Source: Comamonas_C sp026954015 (GTDB lineage Bacteria > Pseudomonadota > Gammaproteobacteria > Burkholderiales > Burkholderiaceae_C). From it: a stretch of 64,000 nucleotides of DNA. The first letter of the stretch is position 1; every line of letters begins with the position of its first letter. The notes beneath the pieces were generated by a model, which saw only the letters and a list, made by a program, of their open reading frames with translations, did not search any database and was not told the origin of the DNA. The stretch lies in contig JAPSFS010000004.1 of assembly GCA_035063785.1 (NCBI GenBank), forward strand, positions 1 to 64,000, written 5' to 3'. A program made the translations under genes and the position numbers. Positions 43,297 through 51,115 of this stretch are shown piece by piece.

Positions 43297-44445
43297 CTAT
43301 TGGCGCCGCCGCGCCAGACGCGGGCGCGTGCCCGGCACGATCGAAACCTGCGTGCGCTCTTCGCCGCGCAGGATCTGCAACTGCGCTGCAACGCCCGGTT
43401 TGAGCGCCGCCACGGCGGTAAGCAGCTGCGGCACCGTCGTGATGGTCTTGCCCTGTACCTGCTCGACCACGTCGCCCGGCAGCACGCCCGCGTTGGCCGC
43501 AGGGCCGCCGTGCTGCACGCCGGTGATGATCACCCCCTCGCTTGCGCGCACCCCGAAGGTCTGGGCCAGTTCGGGGGAGAGCTCCCCCGGTTCGACGCCG
43601 ATCCAGCCGCGCGTGACCTGCCCGTCGCGCACGATGCTTTCGAGCACCTGGCGCGCCGTCGAGACGGGAATGGCGAAACCTATGCCCATGCTGCCCCCGG
43701 ACCGCGAGTAGATCGCGGTGTTCACACCCATGAGGTTGCCGTTCACGTCCACCAGCGCGCCGCCCGAGTTGCCGGGGTTGATCGCCGCGTCGGTCTGGAT
43801 GAAATTCTCGAAGGTGTTGATGCCCAGCTCGCTGCGCCCCAGCGCCGAGACGATGCCGCTGGTCACGGTCTGGCCGACACCGAACGGGTTGCCGATGGCC
43901 AGCACCCGGTCGCCCACCGCGAGTGCGTCGGAGTCGCCAAGCACGATCACCGGCAACGACGGAAGGCTGATTTTCAATACCGCCAGGTCGCTTTCGGGGT
44001 CGGTGCCGATCACGCTGGCCGTGGCGTGCCGGCTGTCGGCCAGTGCCACCTCGATTTCGTCCGCGCCTTCGACGACGTGGTTGTTGGTGAGGATGTAGCC
44101 ATCCGGGCTCATGATGACGCCGCTGCCCAGGCCGGTCTGCGATTGCGTGCCCTGGTCGCCGAAGAAGAACTGGAACCACGGGTCGTTGCTGCGCGGGTGG
44201 CGCACCGCCTTGCTCGTGATGATGCTCACGACGGCCGGGGACGCCTTGCGCGCCGCGGGGCTGAAGCTGCCCGCCGCGGGCTCGGCGCTCGGCGCATGGT
44301 TGCCTGGCGCTTCGTAGAGCGTGATGCCCGCGCCGTCGCGCACCACGCCGCGTTGCAGCCACCCCGGCTGCAGCGTGGCCACGACGAACCAGGCCGCGAC
44401 GCAGACCGTCACGGTTTGGGAAAACAGCAGCCACAAACGCTTCAT
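43297..44445 (-). CDS. DegP/DegQ-type (HtrA) serine protease with one PDZ domain
   Basis: This encodes 382 residues. An N-terminal hydrophobic helix (LWLLFSQTVTVCVAAWFVVA) anchors it in the inner membrane. The trypsin-like domain has the triad His (ILTNNHVVEGADEIEV), Asp (ESDLAVLKI) and Ser (NPGNSGGALVDVNGNLMG). One C-terminal PDZ domain follows (VQHGGPAANAGVLPGDVVEQ). The single PDZ resembles DegS, but the length and context fit the betaproteobacterial DegQ/DegS-like genes next to tat. It degrades misfolded periplasmic proteins or cleaves a regulator. It is convergent with tatC. Confidence 0.92.
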   Translation of the reverse strand: MKRLWLLFSQTVTVCVAAWFVVATLQPGWLQRGVVRDGAGITLYEAPGNHAPSAEPAAGSFSPAARKASPAVVSIITSKAVRHPRSNDPWFQFFFGDQGTQSQTGLGSGVIMSPDGYILTNNHVVEGADEIEVALADSRHATASVIGTDPESDLAVLKISLPSLPVIVLGDSDALAVGDRVLAIGNPFGVGQTVTSGIVSALGRSELGINTFENFIQTDAAINPGNSGGALVDVNGNLMGVNTAIYSRSGGSMGIGFAIPVSTARQVLESIVRDGQVTRGWIGVEPGELSPELAQTFGVRASEGVIITGVQHGGPAANAGVLPGDVVEQVQGKTITTVPQLLTAVAALKPGVAAQLQILRGEERTQVSIVPGTRPRLARRRQ

Positions 44446-44504
44446 GGGAGGGTGATCGGTTCAAAACGCCATTGTCGCGGTTTTGCACGGGCACAATCCC
44501 GGTC

Positions 44505-45257
44505 ATGAGTTGCGATCGGCAGGAATTGCTCGCGCGCTTCGATCTGCTGCTGCAGCCCGAGCGCTTGCAGGACTACGGCCCCAACGGCTTGCAGGTCGAG
44601 GGTCGAGAGCGTATCGCGCGCCTCGTGAGCGGCGTGACCGCCAGCCGCGCGCTGATCGACGCGGCCATCGACGCGGGCGCCGATGCGATTTTCGTGCACC
44701 ACGGCCTGTTCTGGCGTGGCATGGATGGGCGCGTGACCGGCTGGATGAAGCAGCGGCTGCAGCGCCTGCTCGCGCATGACATCAACCTGTACGCCTATCA
44801 CCTGCCGCTCGATGCGCACCCCGAACTGGGCAACAACGCGCAGCTCGGGCTCCGGCTGGGCTGGCGCGCCGATACCTGGTTCGGCAACCAGAATCTTGGG
44901 TGCGTGGGAAGCGCAGCCTATGCGGACGGCGCGGCGCTCGCAGCGCACCTGCAGACCGTGCTGGGACGCGCCGTGACGGCCGTGCTGCCGTCGCCGCCGC
45001 AGCCGATACGCCGCGTGGCCTGGTGCACGGGTGGCGCCCAGAGCTACTTCGAGGGCGCGATCGCCGCCGGTGCCGACGCCTTCGTGACCGGGGAGATTTC
45101 CGAGCCGCAGGCGCACCTTGCGCAGGAAACCGGCGTGGCCTTTTTCGCGGCGGGCCACCATGCCACCGAGCGCTATGGCGCGCCGGCCGTCGCGGCGCGC
45201 GTTGCCGCCGAGCTGGGCCTGGAGCACCGGTTCATCGACATCGACAATCCGGCATGA
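44505..45257 (+). CDS. Nif3-like dinuclear metal center protein (YbgI family)
   Basis: This encodes 250 residues. Metal-binding histidines appear in DAIFVHHGLFWRGMDGRVTG and the C-terminal FFAAGHHATERYGAPAVAAR. The N-terminal DYGPNGLQVEGRERIARLVS is typical of the family. Members form hexameric rings with a di-iron or zinc centre; E. coli YbgI relatives may act in GTP cyclohydrolase-like or radical-damage reactions, and the exact role is not settled. It overlaps pdxA by four bases (ATGA). Confidence 0.9.
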   Translation: MSCDRQELLARFDLLLQPERLQDYGPNGLQVEGRERIARLVSGVTASRALIDAAIDAGADAIFVHHGLFWRGMDGRVTGWMKQRLQRLLAHDINLYAYHLPLDAHPELGNNAQLGLRLGWRADTWFGNQNLGCVGSAAYADGAALAAHLQTVLGRAVTAVLPSPPQPIRRVAWCTGGAQSYFEGAIAAGADAFVTGEISEPQAHLAQETGVAFFAAGHHATERYGAPAVAARVAAELGLEHRFIDIDNPA

Positions 45258-46303
45258 AGCTGCCCATCGCCATCACCCAGGGCGATCCCGCCGGCATCGG
45301 CCCCGAGATCGTCGCCAAGGCGTTTCGCGACGCGCCGCAGCTGCTTGGCGGCTGCTTTGCGGTGGGGGATGTCGCCACGCTGCGGCGCGCGGCGGCATGC
45401 ATCGAGGGGCCCGGCCAGCCCCCGCTGCCCGTGGTGCGGCTGGAGGCGCTCGAGGAGATTGCGGGCCTGCCGCCGCGGTGCCTGCCCGTGTGGCAGCTCG
45501 ACGAACTGGCGGGGCCACCCCCGCTGGGCCGGGTGAGCGCGCAGGCGGGGCGCGATGCGGCCTCGTGCGTGGTCTGGGCCGCCGATGCGGCGCTGCGTGG
45601 GGAGGTGGCGGCGCTGGTTACGGCGCCGCTGAACAAGGAGGCGCTCGCAAAGGCGGGCGTGCCGTATCCCGGGCACACCGAGATGCTGCAGGCGCGTGCG
45701 GCAGCGCATGTGGGCGTGCCGCTGGCGCAGATGCCGGTGCGCATGATGCTGGCCAACGACGAATTGCGCACCGTGCTCGTGAGCATCCACGTCGCGCTGC
45801 GCGAGGCGATCGACGCGGTCACGCAGGAGCGTGTCCTGCAGACCCTGCGCATCACGCATGCGGTGCTGGCCCGCAGCCTCGGACGCACTCCGCGCATCGC
45901 GGTGGCGGGGCTCAATCCCCACGCGGGAGAGGGCGGCCTGTTTGGCCGGGAGGAGATCGACGTCATCGCGCCGGCGATTGCGCGCGCCCGCGCCGAAGGG
46001 CTGGACGCAAGCGGCCCCTACGCGCCCGACACGGTGTTCATGCGCGCGCGCTCGACGCCAGAGCGCGCGGGTGAATTCGATGTGGTCGTCGCGATGTACC
46101 ACGACCAGGGACTGATCCCCGTCAAATACCTGGGCGTGGAGCGCGGCGTGAACGTGACGCTCGGCCTGCCGCTTGCGCGCACGAGTCCCGACCACGGAAC
46201 GGCGTTTGACATCGCGGGGCGCGGCAGCGCCGACGCGGGCAGCCTGATCGCAGCGGTGCGCATGGCGCGTACGCTGGCCGCGCCTGCGTCGCCGGCGCAG
46301 TGA
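45254..46303 (+). CDS. pdxA: 4-hydroxythreonine-4-phosphate dehydrogenase PdxA
   Basis: This encodes 349 residues. PdxA is an NAD-dependent enzyme of de novo vitamin B6 synthesis that produces 3-amino-1-hydroxyacetone 1-phosphate. Motifs: ITQGDPAGIGPEIVAKAFRD, VTAPLNKEALAKAGVPYPGH and the zinc-binding set GLNPHAGEGGLFGREEIDVI, plus VVAMYHDQGLIPVKYLG. PdxH for the last step of the pathway is encoded at 53360-54013. It is coupled to the Nif3 gene and convergent with mscL. Confidence 0.95.
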   Translation: MKLPIAITQGDPAGIGPEIVAKAFRDAPQLLGGCFAVGDVATLRRAAACIEGPGQPPLPVVRLEALEEIAGLPPRCLPVWQLDELAGPPPLGRVSAQAGRDAASCVVWAADAALRGEVAALVTAPLNKEALAKAGVPYPGHTEMLQARAAAHVGVPLAQMPVRMMLANDELRTVLVSIHVALREAIDAVTQERVLQTLRITHAVLARSLGRTPRIAVAGLNPHAGEGGLFGREEIDVIAPAIARARAEGLDASGPYAPDTVFMRARSTPERAGEFDVVVAMYHDQGLIPVKYLGVERGVNVTLGLPLARTSPDHGTAFDIAGRGSADAGSLIAAVRMARTLAAPASPAQ

Positions 46304-46324
46304 GCACCGGCGGGTTCGCGGGGC

Positions 46325-46747
46325 TCAGCGCTTGCTCAGGCTGTCGCGGATTTCGCGCAGCAGCAGGACGTCTTCCGGCGTGGCCGGCGGTTCCTCGGGC
46401 GCGGCGGGTGTTTCCTTCTTCATGAGGTTGATCCGCTTGACCATCATGAAGATGATGAACGCGAGAATGATGAAGTTCACCAGGATGGTGATGAAGTTGC
46501 CATAGGCGAAGACGGCGCCGCCCTTTTTCGCTTCTTCAAGGGTCAGCCCCATCGCCTGACCCGCCAGCGGCACGTAGTAGCTGGAAAAATCCAGCCCGCC
46601 GATCACCTTGCCGACGAGCGGCATGATCAGGTCGCCGACGATCGAGTCGACGATCTTGCCGAATGCGGCGCCGATGATGACACCGACGGCCAGATCCATT
46701 GCGTTGCCTTTGACCGCAAATTCCTTGAACTCCTGCATCATGCTCAT
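46325..46747 (-). CDS. mscL: Large-conductance mechanosensitive channel MscL
   Basis: This encodes 140 residues. Two membrane helices, residues ~15-45 (GNAMDLAVGVIIGAAFGKIV) and ~75-100 (GNFITILVNFIILAFIIFMM), are joined by a periplasmic loop. The cytoplasmic C-terminal bundle is ALLREIRDSL-like (VLLLREIRDSLSKR). MscL opens under osmotic downshock. The start at MSMMQEFKEFAVKGN has a GGAAAGGAAATAA leader and is preferred to a longer open frame. Confidence 0.96.
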   Translation of the reverse strand: MSMMQEFKEFAVKGNAMDLAVGVIIGAAFGKIVDSIVGDLIMPLVGKVIGGLDFSSYYVPLAGQAMGLTLEEAKKGGAVFAYGNFITILVNFIILAFIIFMMVKRINLMKKETPAAPEEPPATPEDVLLLREIRDSLSKR

Positions 46748-46876
46748 GGTTATTTCCTTTCCGGGTTTGTTGAGCGGGCGCAAGTATCGCGCAAGCCGCG
46801 AGGTGCCGCGGGCCTGCAGGCGTCCGCTACAATTTGCTGTTGATCGTCCAGATGACAGCACAATCTAAGGATACCC

Positions 46877-47479
46877 ATGAGTGATACCCCGATCGACTCC
46901 AGCAAGCGCAACTGGTTGATCGCCACGAGTTGCGTCGGTGCCGTGGGAGGCGTGGCGACCGCGGTGCCGTTCGTGAGCAGTTTTCAGCCTTCGGAGAAGG
47001 CCAAGGCGGCAGGCGCTGCGGTGGAAGTGGATATTTCCGCGCTCAAGGAAGGCGAAAAAGTCACCGTGGAATGGCGTGGCAAGCCGGTCTGGATCCTCAA
47101 GCGCACCAAGGAAGAGGTGGAGGCGCTGGCCAAGCACGACGGCGAGCTCGCCGACCCCGAATCGCAGCGCCACCCGGACGAATTCACGCCGCCATATGCG
47201 CGCAACGAATGGCGCTCGATCAAGCCGGAGATTTTGGTGGTCGTGGGCATCTGTCCGCACTTGGGCTGCTCGCCCACGGACAAATTCGCTACCGGCGCGC
47301 AGCCATCGCTGCCCGCCGACTGGCCCGGGGGGTGGCTGTGTCCGTGCCACGGCTCGACCTTCGACCTGGCCGGCCGCGTCTTCAAGAACAAACCGTCGCC
47401 CGACAACCTGCCGGTGCCGCCCTACATGTATTTGTCCGACACCAAGCTGTTGATCGGCGAAGACAAGAAGAAGGCTTGA
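46877..47479 (+). CDS. petA: Ubiquinol-cytochrome c reductase Rieske iron-sulfur subunit
   Basis: This encodes 200 residues. The [2Fe-2S] cluster ligands are C126/H128 and C155/H158 in CPHLGC and CPCHGS, with C131-C157 as the disulfide. The N-terminus (SSKRNWLIATSCVGAVGGVA) has the KR-type Tat motif common in Rieske proteins and a membrane helix, so it is probably exported by the Tat system encoded at 41648-43272. First gene of petABC, 10 bases before petB. Confidence 0.96.
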   Translation: MSDTPIDSSKRNWLIATSCVGAVGGVATAVPFVSSFQPSEKAKAAGAAVEVDISALKEGEKVTVEWRGKPVWILKRTKEEVEALAKHDGELADPESQRHPDEFTPPYARNEWRSIKPEILVVVGICPHLGCSPTDKFATGAQPSLPADWPGGWLCPCHGSTFDLAGRVFKNKPSPDNLPVPPYMYLSDTKLLIGEDKKKA

Positions 47480-47489
47480 GGGGAACCAC

Positions 47490-48911
47490 ATGGCAGCCTA
47501 TCGCGAATTCAAGCAGATCTCGCCCAACGCCTCGGCGACCGACAAGCTCACCAACTGGCTCGAAAACCGTTTCCCGACGGCGTTCAGCGCCTACAAGGTG
47601 CACATGTCGGAGTACTACGCTCCGAAGAATTTCAACTTCTGGTACATCTTCGGCTCCCTCGCGCTGCTGGTGCTGGTGATCCAGATCGTCACCGGCATCT
47701 TCCTCGTGATGCACTACAAGCCGGATGCCGCCAGGGCGTTCGAGTCGGTCGAGTACATCATGCGCGACGTGCCCTGGGGCTGGCTGATCCGCTACATGCA
47801 CTCCACCGGCGCTTCCGCCTTCTTCGTGGTGGTGTACCTGCACATGTTCCGCGGGCTGCTCTACGGCAGCTACCGCAAGCCGCGTGAGCTGGTCTGGCTC
47901 TTTGGCTGCGCGATCTTCCTCGCGCTCATGGCCGAGGCCTTCATGGGCTACCTGCTGCCCTGGGGCCAGATGTCCTACTGGGGCGCGCAGGTGATCGTGA
48001 ACCTGTTCTCGGCCATCCCGTTCATCGGCCCGGACCTGTCCATCTTCATTCGCGGCGACTACGTGGTGGGTGACGCGACGCTCAACCGCTTCTTCAGCTT
48101 CCACGTGATCGCCGTGCCGCTGGTGCTGCTGGGTCTGGTGGTGGCACACCTGCTGGCGCTGCACGACGTGGGCTCGAACAACCCCGACGGCATCGAAATC
48201 AAGGGCCCGGGCAAGCCCGTGGACGCCAACGGTCATCCGCTCGATGGCGTGCCGTTTCACCCGTACTACACGGTGCACGACATCTTCGGCGTCTCGATCT
48301 TCCTGTTCGTGTTCTCGGCCATCGTGTTCCTCGCGCCCGAACTCGGGGGCTATTTCCTCGAGTACAACAACTTCATTCCGGCCGATCCGCTGCAGACGCC
48401 GTCGCACATCGCGCCGGTGTGGTACTTCACGCCGTTCTACTCGATGCTGCGCGCGGTGACGAGCGAGATGATGATCGCGCTGATCGCCTGCGTCGTCCTC
48501 GGCGCGGGCTACGGGGTGTTCAAGGCGAAACTGGTCGGTCTGGTCAAGGCGGTGATCCTGGTGGCGGGCATCGTCGCCATCGCGCTCATGGTGACGATAG
48601 ACGCCAAGTTCTGGGGTGTGGTGACCATGGGCGGCGCGGTGGTGATCCTGTTCTTCCTGCCCTGGCTCGATTGCAGCCCGGCACGCTCGATCCGCTACCG
48701 TCCTGACTGGCACAAGTGGCTCTACGTGCTGTTCGTCATCGTCTTCTTCATCCTGGGGTACCTCGGGATGCAGCCGCCGTCTCCGGTGGGCGAGCGGGTG
48801 TCGCAAGTCGGGACGCTGTTCTACTTTGGATTCTTCCTGCTCATGCCGTGGTGGAGCCGTCTGGGCGAGCCCAAGCCGGTGCCTGACCGCGTGAACTTCG
48901 TTGCGCACTGA
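47490..48911 (+). CDS. petB: Cytochrome b subunit of the bc1 complex
   Basis: This encodes 473 residues with 8-9 membrane helices. The bis-histidine heme ligands are in IRYMHSTGASAFFVVVYLHM and, in the second half, FFSFHVIAVPLVLLGLVVAH. The Qo-site PEWY motif appears as PVWYFTPFYSM here, a common PVWY variant. It oxidises ubiquinol and carries electrons across the membrane. The start at MAAYREFKQIS has a GAGGGGAA leader. It lies between petA and petC. Confidence 0.96.
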   Translation: MAAYREFKQISPNASATDKLTNWLENRFPTAFSAYKVHMSEYYAPKNFNFWYIFGSLALLVLVIQIVTGIFLVMHYKPDAARAFESVEYIMRDVPWGWLIRYMHSTGASAFFVVVYLHMFRGLLYGSYRKPRELVWLFGCAIFLALMAEAFMGYLLPWGQMSYWGAQVIVNLFSAIPFIGPDLSIFIRGDYVVGDATLNRFFSFHVIAVPLVLLGLVVAHLLALHDVGSNNPDGIEIKGPGKPVDANGHPLDGVPFHPYYTVHDIFGVSIFLFVFSAIVFLAPELGGYFLEYNNFIPADPLQTPSHIAPVWYFTPFYSMLRAVTSEMMIALIACVVLGAGYGVFKAKLVGLVKAVILVAGIVAIALMVTIDAKFWGVVTMGGAVVILFFLPWLDCSPARSIRYRPDWHKWLYVLFVIVFFILGYLGMQPPSPVGERVSQVGTLFYFGFFLLMPWWSRLGEPKPVPDRVNFVAH

Positions 48912-48928
48912 GCCGGAGAGACGAGACC

Positions 48929-49684
48929 ATGAAAAAATTCATACTTGCGATGATCGCGACGCTCGGGCTGGTTGCCGGCGTCCAGGCTTCAGAGGGGGGG
49001 TTCCCGCTGGACAAGGCGCCGGTGAACCTCACAGACCACGTGTCGCTGCAAAACGGCGCGCGTACCTTCGTCAACTACTGCCTGAGCTGCCATTCTGCGG
49101 CCTACATGCGCTACAACCGCCTCACCGATATCGGCCTCACGGAGCAGCAGATCAAGGACAACCTGCTGCTGACGACGGACAAGGTCGGCGAGACCATGCA
49201 GGCCGCGATCACGTCGAAGGAGGCGAAGGCATGGTTCGGTGCCAACCCGCCCGATCTGACCGTGATCGCGCGTTCGCGTTCGGGCAGCGGCGGCAGCGGT
49301 GCCGATTACCTGTACACCTTCCTGCGCACGTTCTACCGTGACGACACCAAGGCCACTGGCTGGAACAACATGGTGTTTCCAAGCGTGGGCATGCCGCACG
49401 TACTGTGGCAGCTGCAGGGCGAACGCCGCCCCGTGTACGAGGAAGTCGAGCGCCACGGCGAAAAGGTCCAGGCCTTCAAGGGCTGGGAACAGGTAACGCC
49501 CGGCACGCAGACGCCGGTGGAGTACGAACGGACCGTGGGCGACCTGGTGAACTATCTGCAGTGGATGGGCGAGCCGGCGCAGAAGACGCGTGTGCGGGTC
49601 GGCGTCTGGGTGTTGATGTTCATCGCCTTGCTCATCCTGATCTCGTGGCGCCTGAATGCCGCGTACTGGAAAGACGTGAAATAA
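48929..49684 (+). CDS. petC: Cytochrome c1 subunit of the bc1 complex
   Basis: This encodes 251 residues. A Sec signal peptide (MKKFILAMIATLGLVAGVQA) precedes the heme-c attachment site CLSCH in NYCLSCHSAAYMRYNRL. The axial methionine region is near FPSVGMPHVLWQLQG. A C-terminal membrane helix (VGVWVLMFIALLILISWRL) anchors the domain in the periplasm. It passes electrons from the Rieske centre to a soluble cytochrome c. A terminator follows, closing the petABC unit. Confidence 0.95.
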   Translation: MKKFILAMIATLGLVAGVQASEGGFPLDKAPVNLTDHVSLQNGARTFVNYCLSCHSAAYMRYNRLTDIGLTEQQIKDNLLLTTDKVGETMQAAITSKEAKAWFGANPPDLTVIARSRSGSGGSGADYLYTFLRTFYRDDTKATGWNNMVFPSVGMPHVLWQLQGERRPVYEEVERHGEKVQAFKGWEQVTPGTQTPVEYERTVGDLVNYLQWMGEPAQKTRVRVGVWVLMFIALLILISWRLNAAYWKDVK

Positions 49685-49730
49685 ACGGGTAGAACGGCTC
49701 GCGCGGCAGTGCGGGCCATCGACACCCCTG

Positions 49731-49754
49731 GAGTGGGCCGGTGCCCACTCTTTT
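49731..49754 (+). terminator. Intrinsic terminator after petC
   Basis: An 8 bp perfect stem (GAGTGGGC / GCCCACTC, 4-base loop) is followed by TTTTGATTTT. It separates petABC from sspAB, whose strong GAGGAG ribosome site begins a few bases later. Confidence 0.9.
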
Positions 49755-49775
49755 GATTTTGAGGAGCCGCTTGCA

Positions 49776-50387
49776 ATGATGGTGCTTTATTCGGGCACGA
49801 CGTGTCCGTTCTCACACCGCTGCCGTTTCGTCCTGTTCGAGAAGGGCATGGATTTCGAGATCCGTGATGTCGACCTCTACAACAAGCCGGAAGACATCGC
49901 GGTGATGAACCCGTACGGTCAGGTGCCGATCCTCGTGGAGCGCGATCTGATTCTGTACGAATCCAACATCATCAACGAGTACATCGATGAGCGTTTCCCG
50001 CATCCGCAGCTGATGCCGGGTGACCCGGTTGATCGCGCGCGCGTGCGTCTGTTCCTGCTGAATTTTGAAAAAGAGCTCTTCGTGCACGTGAGCACGCTGG
50101 AGTCGCGCGCGAGCAAGGGCAACGAGCGGATGCTGGAGAAGGCACGCGGCCACATCCGCGATCGCCTCACGCAGCTCGCGCCGGTGTTCCTCAAGAACAA
50201 GTACATGCTGGGCGACGGGTTCTCGATGCTGGACGTGGCCATCGCGCCGCTGTTGTGGCGTCTGGACTACTATGGCATCGAACTGTCCAAGAACGCCGCG
50301 CCGCTGCTCAAGTACGCCGAGCGCGTGTTTTCCCGGCCGGCCTACATCGAGGCGCTGACGCCCTCCGAGAAGGTCATGCGCAAGTAA
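49776..50387 (+). CDS. sspA: Stringent starvation protein A (GST fold)
   Basis: This encodes 203 residues. An N-terminal thioredoxin-fold domain (YSGTTCPFSHRCRFVLFEKG, then PYGQVPILVERDLILYESNI) and a C-terminal helical GST domain (GDGFSMLDVAIAPLLWRLDY) are present. SspA binds RNA polymerase and alters transcription in stationary phase and acid stress. The CPFSHR pattern is of the SspA type rather than a catalytic GST. GAGGAG ribosome site. It lies downstream of petABC, as in many betaproteobacteria, and before sspB. Confidence 0.95.
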   Translation: MMVLYSGTTCPFSHRCRFVLFEKGMDFEIRDVDLYNKPEDIAVMNPYGQVPILVERDLILYESNIINEYIDERFPHPQLMPGDPVDRARVRLFLLNFEKELFVHVSTLESRASKGNERMLEKARGHIRDRLTQLAPVFLKNKYMLGDGFSMLDVAIAPLLWRLDYYGIELSKNAAPLLKYAERVFSRPAYIEALTPSEKVMRK

Positions 50388-50419
50388 ACCCGCCTTTGGT
50401 TCATCGCCGCAACTGCACC

Positions 50420-50926
50420 ATGGACAGCGAACCCACATCCTTGGCCTCCACGCGGCCCTATCTGATCCGCGCGCTGCACGAGTGGTGCTCCGACAGCGGG
50501 TTCACACCCTACATCGTGGTACGCGTCGACGACACGGTACAGGTACCGCGAGAGTATGTGAACAACGGCGAGATTGTGCTCAACGTGAGCCACGATGCGA
50601 CGAGCGCGCTCAACATCTCCAACGAGTACATCACGTTCAAGGCGCGGTTTGGCGGGCGGCCGTGCGATATCGCGGTGCCCGTCGGCCGGGTGGTGGCGAT
50701 CTACGCGCGTGAAAACGGCCAGGGCATGGCCTTTTCCGCCGAGGAGGGTGACGTTGCTTCACCCGGTGAAAGTCTCGCCGTGGCGGTGGACAAGGCGCCC
50801 GAGAGCGATAACGGCGCGGCTACGCTGCAGTCCGTGAAGGTGGCCGATCGCGCGGACGGTGATGCGCCGGTTCCGAGGCCGCCTGCGGGCAGGGGCCGGC
50901 GGCCTGCGCTCAAGCGCATCAAATAG
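50420..50926 (+). CDS. sspB: ClpXP protease specificity-enhancing factor SspB
   Basis: This encodes 168 residues. SspB delivers ssrA-tagged peptides from stalled ribosomes to ClpXP. Domain motifs: STRPYLIRALHEWCSDSGFT, PYIVVRVDD, VLNVSHDATSALNISNEYIT and VPVGRVVAIYARENGQGMAF. The C-terminal ~50 residues are a flexible linker ending in a basic ClpX-binding tail (RRPALKRIK). The ATG giving MDSEPTSLAS is used; a longer frame exists upstream but overlaps sspA. Confidence 0.94.
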   Translation: MDSEPTSLASTRPYLIRALHEWCSDSGFTPYIVVRVDDTVQVPREYVNNGEIVLNVSHDATSALNISNEYITFKARFGGRPCDIAVPVGRVVAIYARENGQGMAFSAEEGDVASPGESLAVAVDKAPESDNGAATLQSVKVADRADGDAPVPRPPAGRGRRPALKRIK

Positions 50927-50987
50927 CGGATGTCGTGACGCGGGGCCTTGCTCTGTGCCACCCCACGCGCGCGTAGAGGTTGGAGTA

Positions 50988-51063
50988 GCCGCTTTAGCTC
51001 AGTTGGTAGAGCAACGGTCTTGTAAACCGTAGGTCGTCCGTTCGATTCGGACAAGCGGCACCA
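50988..51063 (+). tRNA. tRNA-Thr (anticodon UGU)
   Basis: A cloverleaf of 76 bases. The acceptor stem GCCGCTT pairs with AAGCGGC, followed by the discriminator A and a genome-encoded CCA. The D-arm is GCTCAGTTGGTAGAGC. The anticodon stem is ACGGT/ACCGT with the loop CTTGTAA carrying anticodon TGT at 51021-51023. The T-arm contains TTCGATTC. It lies between sspB and uvrC. Confidence 0.97.
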
Positions 51064-51115
51064 CTCATGCGCTGGGGGGACGCGGGGCCGGTGGGGGTAT
51101 CGGCCACACGACACA